Notes under the pieces: generated by a model | Databases searched by the model: none | The model's input: the letters and a program-made list of their open reading frames with translations, nothing else | What the model was told of the DNA's origin: nothing | Assembly: GCA_003136675.1 (NCBI GenBank) | Contig: PLFE01000059.1 | Location: 1,180-61,542, forward strand | DNA: 60,363 nt | From: Bryobacterales bacterium | Lineage (GTDB): Bacteria > Acidobacteriota > Terriglobia > Bryobacterales > Bryobacteraceae | Direction of reading: 5' to 3' | In this document: in pieces, positions 33,686 through 41,694 of the stretch | Position numbering within the stretch: position 1 is the first letter of the stretch | How the letters are laid out: every line of letters begins with the position of its first letter | Position numbers and translations under genes: made by a program

Positions 33686-35656
33686 ATGTCGATCCCGCAG
33701 CGTCAGGAAATTCTCATTATCGACGATGATGCACTAGACCGCGAGGTCTACAAACGCTACCTGCGCGAAGCCGCCAATCGCTCATTCTCGTTTGCGGAAG
33801 AGGCCACCGGTAAGGCCGGTCTCGAATGGCTGAAGCACTCACCGGCGGATTGCGTGCTTCTGGATTTCAACTTACCCGACATGAACGGCCTCGAACTGCT
33901 CGAGGCATTGAAAAACGGGTCTGGCGTGTGCCCCGTCCCCGTAGTCATGCTCACGGCTGCGCGGGACGAACGGGTCGCCGTCGAGGCCATGAAAAGCGGC
34001 GTGATGGATTACCTTCCCAAAGGCCCAGCCACCGCTGAATCCTTATCGTACGCCATTGAGAACGCGATTGAGAAGTTTCGCATGCATCGCGAGATCGATC
34101 GCCAGCAGCGTGCGCTCGAAGCCAGCGAGAAACGATATCGCGGCCTGGTCGAAGCGATCCCCCAGATTGTCTGGACCGCAACACCGGAGGGAAAGCTGGA
34201 TTACGCAAATTCGAAATGGTCGGACACTCTCGGGATCTCGCTCGATGACTTTAACCGGTCGGGATGGGAAGGCATCCTCGATGGGGAGGATCTGCGGCAA
34301 GTCTCCCGATCGTGGCGAGCCGGTCTCCATTCCGGAGAGCCGTTTGAGTTTGAGCACCGCCTCCCGCAGCGTGGTGGAACCGGCCTGCGCTGGTATCTGT
34401 CGCGAGCGGTCCCCATGCGTGACGATACCGGGCAAGTAGCCAAGTGGTTCGGCGCCAGCACCGACATCGAGGACCGGAAAAAAGAGGAAGGCGCTGTTCT
34501 CAGCAAGCAGAAACTGGAGAGCCTCGGATTACTCGCCGGCGGAATTGCGCACGACTTTAACAACCTCCTCGTCGGCGTCCTGGGCGGGGCCAGTTACGCC
34601 GCGGAAACACTCCCGCCATCCCATCCGCTGCAGTTGACGCTTCAGGGAATTGTGACGGCCGGCGAACGAGCCGCGCACCTCACCCGCCAGATGCTGGCCT
34701 ATGCAGGGAAGGGTCGCTTTTTCATTGAGCAGATCGACATGGGAGAGCTCGTACGAAGTACCTGCGACCTGATCAAGGCTTCCATCCCCAAGCACGTCCA
34801 GGTTTCGTTGAACACGCGGTCGCATCTGCCGCCGGTAGAGGGGGATTCAGGCCAGATGCAGCAGATCGTCATGAATCTGGTGCTGAATGCCGCGGAATCG
34901 ACCGACAAAACCAGGACTGGCGCAGTCGTCATCAAGACCGAACTCTTGCTTCTTGATGCGGCCGCAATAGCCGGCGTCGAGTTTGTTTCGGGCCACCTCG
35001 TTCCGGGGCCTTACGTATTGTTCGAGGTTCAGGATAACGGTTCCGGTATGGATGCGGACACCAAGGCGAAGATCTTCGATCCGTTCTTTACGACAAAGTT
35101 CACCGGGAGGGGCTTGGGGCTTTCGGCGGTGCAAGGCATTTTGCGAACTCACAAGGGCGCCATCGAACTGAAGAGCGGTTTGGGTGAAGGGTCCACATTC
35201 CGGGTCTACCTGCCGGCGTCTCCCAAGGCCAAAATCAGCATTGCGGGCGAGCCGGAATCGGCGTCACGCGGCGCCGGTACAATCTTGGTCGTGGACGATG
35301 AGGAAATTGTTCGCCGCACCGCGAAGGCGAGCCTGGAGCGGGCGGGGTTTCACGTACTCACAGCGGAAAATGGAGACAAGGCCCTTCGACTGTTGCAGAA
35401 CAAGGCCATGCCGCCGATTTCCCTGGTGGTCCTCGATATGGGCATGCCGGATATGAGCGGCAAGGAAGTCATGCAACAGATCCGCGTACGCGGCATTGAA
35501 GTACCTGTGCTGATTTGCAGCGGATACAGCGAGGCGGTGGTGTTCCAGGAATTTTCCGGCCTCGATATCGCGGGGTTTGCGCAGAAACCATTCACCTCTC
35601 GCGAGATCACGGCGAAGGTGCGCGGGATACTCCCTACGGTAGGAAATCGAACTTGA
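33686..35656 (+). CDS. Hybrid sensor histidine kinase (REC-PAS-HisKA-HATPase-REC)
   Basis: 656 residues, soluble. Receiver 1 (8-125) has acidic pocket DDD and phospho-acceptor Asp60 in VLLDFNLPD. A PAS domain with PAC (~145-270) follows, with the ENAIE/ASEKRYRG linker. The HisKA helix contains GGIAHDFNNLL, the NtrB-like variant of the H-box. The ATPase has N-box NLVLNAAES, DNGSGMD, FDPFFTTKFTGRGLGL and GEGSTFRVYLP. Receiver 2 (~535-650) has LVVLDMGMPD. A receiver at both ends suggests that it takes phosphate or input from another kinase and passes it on. Its TGA overlaps the ATG of the next kinase (TGATG), so they are coupled. The signal is cytoplasmic and unknown. Confidence 0.93.
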   Translation: MSIPQRQEILIIDDDALDREVYKRYLREAANRSFSFAEEATGKAGLEWLKHSPADCVLLDFNLPDMNGLELLEALKNGSGVCPVPVVMLTAARDERVAVEAMKSGVMDYLPKGPATAESLSYAIENAIEKFRMHREIDRQQRALEASEKRYRGLVEAIPQIVWTATPEGKLDYANSKWSDTLGISLDDFNRSGWEGILDGEDLRQVSRSWRAGLHSGEPFEFEHRLPQRGGTGLRWYLSRAVPMRDDTGQVAKWFGASTDIEDRKKEEGAVLSKQKLESLGLLAGGIAHDFNNLLVGVLGGASYAAETLPPSHPLQLTLQGIVTAGERAAHLTRQMLAYAGKGRFFIEQIDMGELVRSTCDLIKASIPKHVQVSLNTRSHLPPVEGDSGQMQQIVMNLVLNAAESTDKTRTGAVVIKTELLLLDAAAIAGVEFVSGHLVPGPYVLFEVQDNGSGMDADTKAKIFDPFFTTKFTGRGLGLSAVQGILRTHKGAIELKSGLGEGSTFRVYLPASPKAKISIAGEPESASRGAGTILVVDDEEIVRRTAKASLERAGFHVLTAENGDKALRLLQNKAMPPISLVVLDMGMPDMSGKEVMQQIRVRGIEVPVLICSGYSEAVVFQEFSGLDIAGFAQKPFTSREITAKVRGILPTVGNRT

Positions 35657-36342
35657 TGAACGGATCTGGCGCCGTCGAAGACCTGGACGGGTTTCTACAC
35701 GCTGCGATTCACGATATTCGCGGCCCGCTGGGACAAGTGCGCGCGTTAACAGTCTTGCTGGACAGGCAGCACAAAGCTTCACTGAGCGCGGATGGACAGG
35801 AACTGTGCAGTCTGATCGAGACAGCGTCCCGCCGGGCGCTGGAAGTGGTGGAGTCCATTCATGCGTATGCGCTGGTTTTGGATAAGCCCGAATTCGAGGC
35901 GGCCGATCTAAATGCCATCGTTGATGCGGCCCGTTTCTCGATGCAGCGCGCCATTGACGACAACGCAGCCATGATTACACGGGAAAATCTGCCTTCCCTG
36001 CGTGCCGATCGTGCCAAACTCCTGCTGCTGTTTCAGGAGCTCTTTCGGAACGCGCTCAAGTTTCGGGGCGAAGCGCCCCCGCGCGTGCATTGCTCCTGTT
36101 CACCAAATCAGGGCGGCTCCGTTCTGTTCTCGGTGGTCGACAACGGTGTCGGTATCGCCGGAAAACAGGCGGAAGCCGTTTTCAAACCCCTCAAGCGGTT
36201 GCATGGCGCTGACCGCGAAGGCGCGGGCATGGGGCTGGCCATCTGTCGCCGTATCGTTGAAATGCATGGAGGAAAAATCTGGCTCGAGTCGAGGACTGAT
36301 GGCGGAGCCGATTTCCGCTTTACTTTCTGGCAAAACGATTAG
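35656..36342 (+). CDS. Small histidine kinase without sensor domain
   Basis: 228 residues from ATG 35656, which overlaps the stop of the upstream hybrid kinase. H-box: HAAIHDIRGPLGQ (His19). ATPase: N-box ELFRNALKF, DNGVGIAG, RLHGADREGAGMGLAICRR, then GGKIWLESR. There is no membrane helix and no sensor domain; the first 14 residues lead directly into the H-box. The ATPase subtype resembles phytochrome-like kinases. Such stubs depend on a partner for input, and the coupled hybrid kinase is the natural candidate. The 3' end overlaps a convergent receiver gene by 4 bp; that receiver may be its target. Confidence 0.88.
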   Translation: MNGSGAVEDLDGFLHAAIHDIRGPLGQVRALTVLLDRQHKASLSADGQELCSLIETASRRALEVVESIHAYALVLDKPEFEAADLNAIVDAARFSMQRAIDDNAAMITRENLPSLRADRAKLLLLFQELFRNALKFRGEAPPRVHCSCSPNQGGSVLFSVVDNGVGIAGKQAEAVFKPLKRLHGADREGAGMGLAICRRIVEMHGGKIWLESRTDGGADFRFTFWQND

Positions 36343-36764
36343 GCACGCCGGGCCGAGGCGCCATCCCCTGTCAAAACGCTTCTTATCGTTCGACCGAGTT
36401 CGAGATAGCCATCCAGGTCCGACGGCTTGATCTCAAAACGAACATCCGTCACGCTGAGCAGGGCGGACTGCTCCCGCGGAGATTGCGACGAACTCAACAC
36501 CAGCACGGGGATCTTGACGAATCGATCCACCCGCCGGATCTCCTTCAAAACGTCCAGGCCATTCACCTTTGGCACATTGATGTCGAGCAGAATGATGTCG
36601 GGAAGTCCCGAATCCTTGGATTGCGCACGGACGTATTCCACAGCACTCGCGCCATCTCGAAAAGCCGTGAGATTGTAATCGAAACCGGCTTCATCCAGGG
36701 CGATTTTCAACAGCATCGCGTCGGCTGGACTATCTTCGATCAGCAATACGTTCGCGTTAGGCAC
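36339..36764 (-). CDS. Stand-alone receiver protein (Rcp1-like response regulator)
   Basis: 141 residues, one receiver domain only: LLIEDSPAD (acidic pocket), DIILLDINVPKVNG (phospho-acceptor Asp), LVLSSSQ (Thr/Ser switch) and FEIKPSD (Lys). The DLDGYLE end and the spacing are those of Rcp1-type receivers that partner phytochrome-like kinases. No output domain, so signalling must be by protein contact or phosphotransfer. It converges on the small kinase gene with a 4-bp overlap and diverges from the TonB receptor at 36846. Confidence 0.9.
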   Translation of the reverse strand: MPNANVLLIEDSPADAMLLKIALDEAGFDYNLTAFRDGASAVEYVRAQSKDSGLPDIILLDINVPKVNGLDVLKEIRRVDRFVKIPVLVLSSSQSPREQSALLSVTDVRFEIKPSDLDGYLELGRTIRSVLTGDGASARRA

Positions 36765-36845
36765 TGCGCTAGATTCTACAACAAGTTCAGTGCGAAATCA
36801 TCCGAAACGCTCTCCTCGAAAAGGGAAAGAATTTGTAATACTCGA

Positions 36846-38900
36846 ATGTTGATCCCTGGTGCCCCAGCTTTTCTGCAAAGGCTCTTTCGCGGGCTTTGCC
36901 GGTCGTGCCTCCTCCTGCCGTTCTTGCCTTGGTTCGGCTCTGCGGCTTGGGCCGACTCGGAGCAGGCTGATCCGGTTACCCTCAAGAATCTAAGCCTTCA
37001 GGAGCTTTCTCAAATCGAAGTGACGACGCCTTCCAAGGAGCCTGTCCGCGCTTTTCGGACTCCTTCGGCCATCTACGTCATCACCGGCGACGATATCCGG
37101 CGTTCCGGCGCCACATGCATTCCAGAAGCACTGCGGCTCGCGCCCGGAGTAGAGGTGGCGCGCATTGACGCCAATAAGTGGTCCATTGGAATCCGCGGAT
37201 TTGGAAGCCGGTTGACGCGATCTGTTCTGGTGCTGATCGACGGCCGAACCGTTTTCACGCCGCTTTTCGATGGCACGTACTGGGAAGTGCAGGACACGAT
37301 GATGGAGGACATCGACCGGATCGAAGTGATCCGCGGTCCCGGCGGCACCATCTGGGGACCAAACGCGGTGAACGGCGTCATCAACATCATCACCAAGAAC
37401 TCGAAAGACACACCGGGAATGCTGGCATCCGCCGGTGGTGGAAATGAGGAACAAGGATTCGCCGGTTTCCGCTACGGCGGCGGCAACGGCAGAGACTTCA
37501 CGTACCGGTTTTACGGCAAGGGCTTCACGCGGAGTCCGGAAGACCATTCCGACGGCCAGAACTTTGACGACTGGCGGGAGGCACAAGCCGGCTTCCGCAT
37601 GGATTGGAACGAGAACAACCGGGATACCTTCACTCTGCAAGGAGATATCTATGACGAAGAAGCCGGAGAGAGCGTTCAGGCCACCACCTATACGCCGCCA
37701 TACCAGCAGACGATCGATTCCAACGCGCTGCTCTCCGGCGCTAACATCCTGGGGCGCTGGAAGAGAACACTCAGCGAAGGCAACGACATTCAGATACAGG
37801 CTTACTACGACCGTACCAATCGAAATGAGGCCAACTTCGCCGAAATTCGCAACACCTTCGATATCGATTTCCTCCAGCGCCTTCGCTTGCCAGGCCGGCA
37901 GGGAATTTCCTGGGGCCTCGGCGCGCGTGTTCAGCCGGTCGACGATTTCGAAGTTGTTTCGGGACTGCAATTCGTTCCTTACAAGCGGACCGATTATCTT
38001 GCCACCGCATTCATACAGGACGAGATCTCGCTGGTGGAAAACCGCCTTTCCCTGACCCTGGGAACGAAACTTCTGAGGACCAACTTCACCGGCGTCTCGC
38101 CGCAGCCGAGCGCGCGCCTTTTATGGACCCCCACCGACAAGCAATCCGTCTGGCTGGCTTACACCCACGCTCTCCGCACGCCTTCCGACTCCGAGGAGAA
38201 TTTCTCCCTCCTCGGATACATTGGAACAACTCCAAACGGTACGCCCTATTTAGCGCGATTCAACCCCAACACCGGCTTCGCGCCGGAACAGCTCAACGGC
38301 TACGAACTGGGTTACCGGTATCTGTTCGCCAAGAGCCTCTATATCGATGTCACCGGTTTCTACAACCATTACCATGACTTGTTCAGTGAAGACATCGCCG
38401 GATCGACGTTCCTCGAAACGGCTCCACAGCCCACGCATTATCTGCTTCCGGCTCAATTCCGCAACGATCTCTACGGCGTGACGAAGGGAGCGGAAATCGC
38501 TCCGGAATGGCGCCCACTGAATTACTGGCGTCTGCGCGGGTCGTATTCGTATCTGCATATGAATCTGGGGAATTCGCCGGATCCTGGCTATCTCGCGACC
38601 GCGTCGACTCTGGAAGGCTCGAGCCCGCGGCACGAGGCAACGGTTCAATCCGCGCTTGACTTCGGAAAAAGATTTGAATTGGACCTCATCTTTCGGTACG
38701 TCAGTGCGCTGCCGGGCCAGCAGGTTCGGGCCTATTCGACGGGCGATGCGCGCTTCGGATGGCGGTTCAACCGGGAACTCGAACTATCGTTCGTCGGAAG
38801 GAATCTTCTCCAGCCCTCGCACGACGAGTACGCGGGTGACCCCGGCCCGCTGGTGGCCATCAAGCGGAGCGCGTATGTGAAACTGACATGGAGCCGGTGA
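36846..38900 (+). CDS. TonB-dependent receptor (vitamin B12/colicin type) of a YfiR unit
   Basis: 684 residues from ATG 36846, preceding a signal peptide (GLCRSCLLLPFLPWFGSAAWA). A short periplasmic N-terminal extension with LSLQELSQIEVTTPSK resembles a TonB-box region. The plug (~70-180) has TPSAIYVITGDDIRRSG, WSIGIRGFG, VLIDGRTVF and GTIWGPNAVNGVINIIT, all typical. The barrel follows and ends VKLTWSR, lacking the usual terminal Phe. A longer open frame upstream overlaps the divergent receiver gene and is not supported. Its 3' end overlaps the YfiR-like gene by 13 nt, so it is operon-linked to the periplasmic protein and the CHASE8 kinase. It may act as the surface sensor of that unit. Confidence 0.88.
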   Translation: MLIPGAPAFLQRLFRGLCRSCLLLPFLPWFGSAAWADSEQADPVTLKNLSLQELSQIEVTTPSKEPVRAFRTPSAIYVITGDDIRRSGATCIPEALRLAPGVEVARIDANKWSIGIRGFGSRLTRSVLVLIDGRTVFTPLFDGTYWEVQDTMMEDIDRIEVIRGPGGTIWGPNAVNGVINIITKNSKDTPGMLASAGGGNEEQGFAGFRYGGGNGRDFTYRFYGKGFTRSPEDHSDGQNFDDWREAQAGFRMDWNENNRDTFTLQGDIYDEEAGESVQATTYTPPYQQTIDSNALLSGANILGRWKRTLSEGNDIQIQAYYDRTNRNEANFAEIRNTFDIDFLQRLRLPGRQGISWGLGARVQPVDDFEVVSGLQFVPYKRTDYLATAFIQDEISLVENRLSLTLGTKLLRTNFTGVSPQPSARLLWTPTDKQSVWLAYTHALRTPSDSEENFSLLGYIGTTPNGTPYLARFNPNTGFAPEQLNGYELGYRYLFAKSLYIDVTGFYNHYHDLFSEDIAGSTFLETAPQPTHYLLPAQFRNDLYGVTKGAEIAPEWRPLNYWRLRGSYSYLHMNLGNSPDPGYLATASTLEGSSPRHEATVQSALDFGKRFELDLIFRYVSALPGQQVRAYSTGDARFGWRFNRELELSFVGRNLLQPSHDEYAGDPGPLVAIKRSAYVKLTWSR

Positions 38901-39451
38901 TCTGCCGCAAACTACGGCGCCGTGCCGCACTTTTCACCTGTCTGGTTACACGTCTCGGCGTGCTCGCAACATTCCCGCCACCGGTCGCGGCCCAATCCCT
39001 GGAGTACCCGGTAAAGGCTGCGTTCCTTCTTAACTTCACCAAATTCATCGAATGGCAGGCTACTGTATTCGCCCAGCCCGATGCGCCGCTCAGTATCTGC
39101 ATTCTGGGTGACGACCCATTTGGGAACACGCTCGACAAAACCGTGACTGGAGAAGTCGTGAACGGCCACAGAGTGGTGGTTCAGAGGCTTACCCGGCCGC
39201 CTGTTGCCAAATCCTGCCAGATTCTGTTTATCAGTGGGCCTGAGAAAGACATCCACAATATCGTCGCTGAAGTGGGTCCCGGAACGCTTACGGTAGGGGA
39301 AGGAGAAAACTTTGTCCACGATGGTGGCATGATCGCTTTTGTGATCGAGAACCGGCGGGTGCGCTTCGACATAAATCAAGCAGCGGCGGCAAACGCAGGG
39401 CTCAAGCTCAGTTCCCAACTCTTGAAGGTAGCGAGGTCGGTCGAAAGGTAG
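38888..39451 (+). CDS. YfiR-family periplasmic protein (DUF4154)
   Basis: 187 residues with a long signal peptide (RAALFTCLVTRLGVLATF, cleavage near VAAQS). The mature part starts YPVKAAFLLNFTKFIEW, the hallmark of YfiR/DUF4154, followed by ICILGDDPFG, the conserved Cys in KSCQILFIS, and VGEGENFVHDGGMIAFVIEN near the end. YfiR holds the CHASE8 diguanylate cyclase YfiN inactive through periplasmic contact in Pseudomonas. Here the next gene, 1 nt downstream, encodes a CHASE8 histidine kinase, so the protein is expected to gate that kinase. The start overlaps the receptor gene by 13 nt. Confidence 0.9.
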   Translation: MEPVICRKLRRRAALFTCLVTRLGVLATFPPPVAAQSLEYPVKAAFLLNFTKFIEWQATVFAQPDAPLSICILGDDPFGNTLDKTVTGEVVNGHRVVVQRLTRPPVAKSCQILFISGPEKDIHNIVAEVGPGTLTVGEGENFVHDGGMIAFVIENRRVRFDINQAAAANAGLKLSSQLLKVARSVER

Positions 39452-39452
39452 C

Positions 39453-41309
39453 ATGGCTTTCCGGGACATTCCGATCAGGCACAAGCTGATGATCATCATC
39501 ATGGTGACCACGGCGACGGCGCTCTTGCTCGCCGGACTCGGTATTTTTGTCTCCGATTCCATCATCTTCCGTGGATCGTTGGAACGCGACCTGTCAACGC
39601 TGGCCAGCATCGTCGCCGATAACAGCACCGCGGCCATCGAGTTTATTGATCCGCCATCCGCACAGCAGACTCTGGCCGCACTGAAGGCCCGAACCCATAT
39701 CGCCTCGGCGTGTATCTACCTCTTTGGTGGGCGATCGGACGGAAAGCTACTCGCCACTTATTCACGTCCGGGCGCGCCGCCCGGGTGTCCCCAGCCCGAT
39801 ACCGGTCATGAGTTTCGATACAGCGGGAACGATCTGATCGTGTCGCATCCCATCGGTCTTGGAGGCAAGCGGATCGGCACTCTGGTAATGCTCTATGATC
39901 TGGATGAAGTTTACGAGCGCATGCAATCCTACGGCGCCACTATCCTCGGTGTCCTTCTTTTTTCCAGTTTGATCGCGTTTCTGCTCTCCTCGAAGCTTCG
40001 CGCCGTAATATCAAACCCCGTCTCGCAACTTGTCCGGGCCACCACTTCTGTTTCGGAAACCACGGACTACAGCATTCGCGCGGAGAAAGTGTCCGGGGAC
40101 GAACTGGGAGTGCTGGTGGACCGCTTCAATGAGATGCTGGCGGGCATTCAATCGAGAGACAACGACCTCAGAACGGCGCTCCGCGGACAGGAAGAGGCGC
40201 TGCGCGAAGCGGAGAAAGCGCGCGAACGGTTTCATTTCATGGCCGAGTCCATGCCCCAGAAGATTTACACCACTTCGGCAGGCGGCTCGGTCGACTACTT
40301 CAACCGGCAATGGATGGATTTCACGGGCCTCAGTTTTGAGCAGATCAAGGATTGGGGCTGGACGCAATTCGTTCATCCCGACGATCTGGAGCAAAATCTG
40401 ACAAGCTGGCGCCATTCGCTCCAGACGGGAGAGCCCTATCTGTCCCAGCACCGCATTCGCCGTGCGGATGGAGCGTACCGCTGGCATCTCACCAGGGCTC
40501 ACTCGATGCATGACGCGCAGGGCGCCGTCTCCATGTGGATCGGGTCGGATACCGATATCCATGAGCAGAAGGAGAAAGAGGAGGAACTGCGGCGCGCGAA
40601 TGACGATCTGCAGCAGTTCGCTTATTCCGCCAGCCACGATCTGCAGGAGCCCGTTCGCAACGTGGCCGTCTTTAGCGAGCTGGTGGCTAAGCGCTACGAC
40701 GCCTTGCTCGATGACGACGGGAGGCAGTTCTTAGGATTCCTATCGGAAAGCGGCCGCCGTTTGGCCACCCTCATCAGCGACCTGCTCGCGTACACCAAAG
40801 CCGGCGTGGTGGAAGGCGAGGTCGAAGCGGTGGATTCTTCAGTGGTGCTCAAATACACTCTTTCCAGCCTGGCGGAAGCCATACGGGAGAGCGGGGCCAG
40901 AGTGACTTACGACTGGCTGCCCGAAGTAAACATGGGTAAATCGCACCTTCAGCAGATCTTTCAGAATCTGATTGGTAACGCCCTAAAATATCGAAACGCG
41001 GAACAGGCCCGAATCCACATATCCGCGACCGACCGTGGCGCCGCCTGGCGTTTTTCGGTACAGGACAACGGCATAGGCATTGATCCACAATATAAGGAGA
41101 AAATCTTTGGTGTTTTCAAGAGGCTCCATCGTGACCAGAAATACAGCGGCACAGGAATCGGGCTGGCCATCTGCCAGCGGGTGGTTGAACGTTATGGAGG
41201 ACGAATCTGGGTGGAATCCGAATCCGGGAAAGGAGCAACCTTCTTCTTCACCGTCCCGCGACGAGTCTCCCGAGTCCGCTCCGCGTCGGCTGACTCTGCT
41301 GCTGGCTGA
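39453..41309 (+). CDS. CHASE8-HAMP-PAS sensor histidine kinase
   Basis: 618 residues. Membrane helix 1 (~11-35), periplasmic CHASE8 domain (~36-155, with TLASIVADNSTAAIEF), helix 2 (~160-181), HAMP (~182-235), PAS_3-type domain (~258-375, with HPDDL) and H-box YSASHDLQEP (His395). The ATPase is of the phytochrome-like subtype (FQNLIGNALKY, DNGIGIDPQY, GTGIGLAIC, GRIWVESESGKG). CHASE8 followed by HAMP is the input half of YfiN. Here it drives a kinase instead of a GGDEF domain, next to its YfiR regulator. AAGG precedes the ATG. The last 116 bases also encode the beginning of the receiver gene in the +1 frame. Confidence 0.93.
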   Translation: MAFRDIPIRHKLMIIIMVTTATALLLAGLGIFVSDSIIFRGSLERDLSTLASIVADNSTAAIEFIDPPSAQQTLAALKARTHIASACIYLFGGRSDGKLLATYSRPGAPPGCPQPDTGHEFRYSGNDLIVSHPIGLGGKRIGTLVMLYDLDEVYERMQSYGATILGVLLFSSLIAFLLSSKLRAVISNPVSQLVRATTSVSETTDYSIRAEKVSGDELGVLVDRFNEMLAGIQSRDNDLRTALRGQEEALREAEKARERFHFMAESMPQKIYTTSAGGSVDYFNRQWMDFTGLSFEQIKDWGWTQFVHPDDLEQNLTSWRHSLQTGEPYLSQHRIRRADGAYRWHLTRAHSMHDAQGAVSMWIGSDTDIHEQKEKEEELRRANDDLQQFAYSASHDLQEPVRNVAVFSELVAKRYDALLDDDGRQFLGFLSESGRRLATLISDLLAYTKAGVVEGEVEAVDSSVVLKYTLSSLAEAIRESGARVTYDWLPEVNMGKSHLQQIFQNLIGNALKYRNAEQARIHISATDRGAAWRFSVQDNGIGIDPQYKEKIFGVFKRLHRDQKYSGTGIGLAICQRVVERYGGRIWVESESGKGATFFFTVPRRVSRVRSASADSAAG

Positions 41310-41685
41310 AGACAATCTGCCGGACGCTCTGCTGGTGCGGGAAGCGATCCGGATGGAAAACTTGCCTTTAGAAGTGCACGTTGCCCCGGATGGTGAACAG
41401 GCGATCGATTTTCTGGGAAGAGCCGCGCCGCGTCCCGATCTTCTGCTGCTCGATATTAATCTTCCCAAAGTGGATGGATTTGAAGTGCTCCGAACCATTC
41501 GAGCGAGTGAGAAGTACAAAGATGTTCCTGTAATGATCATCACTTCGTCGGATGCGGCATCGGATCGAAGCGAGGCCGCCAGACTAGGTGCCGGCTACTT
41601 CCGAAAGCCCCCAAACTACGAGGAATTCCTGAAAATCGGGCCAGCGCTCCGCCGCGTGCTCGAAGAACATCATTTGCTCCGGTAA
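41194..41685 (+). CDS. Stand-alone receiver protein, start nested in kinase gene
   Basis: 163 residues from ATG 41194. The receiver begins at about residue 33 (LTLLLAEDNLPD), with Asp in LLLLDINLPKVDG, MIITSSD and FRKPPNYEE. Between ATG 41194 and the receiver no other ATG/GTG/TTG is in frame, so the first ~38 codons must lie over the kinase 3' end (116-nt overlap, +1 frame). They give a polar tail with GWNPNPGKEQPSSSPS. No output domain. The overlap guarantees cotranscription and probably coupled translation with the CHASE8 kinase, its likely phosphodonor. It converges on the next kinase gene with 9 bp between stops. Confidence 0.87.
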   Translation: MEDESGWNPNPGKEQPSSSPSRDESPESAPRRLTLLLAEDNLPDALLVREAIRMENLPLEVHVAPDGEQAIDFLGRAAPRPDLLLLDINLPKVDGFEVLRTIRASEKYKDVPVMIITSSDAASDRSEAARLGAGYFRKPPNYEEFLKIGPALRRVLEEHHLLR

Positions 41686-41694
41686 CCCCAATTC

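Noticed and set aside
36483..36845. N-terminal extension of 121 codons on the TonB receptor
   Set aside because: Antisense to a certain receiver gene; the signal peptide starts at 36846.
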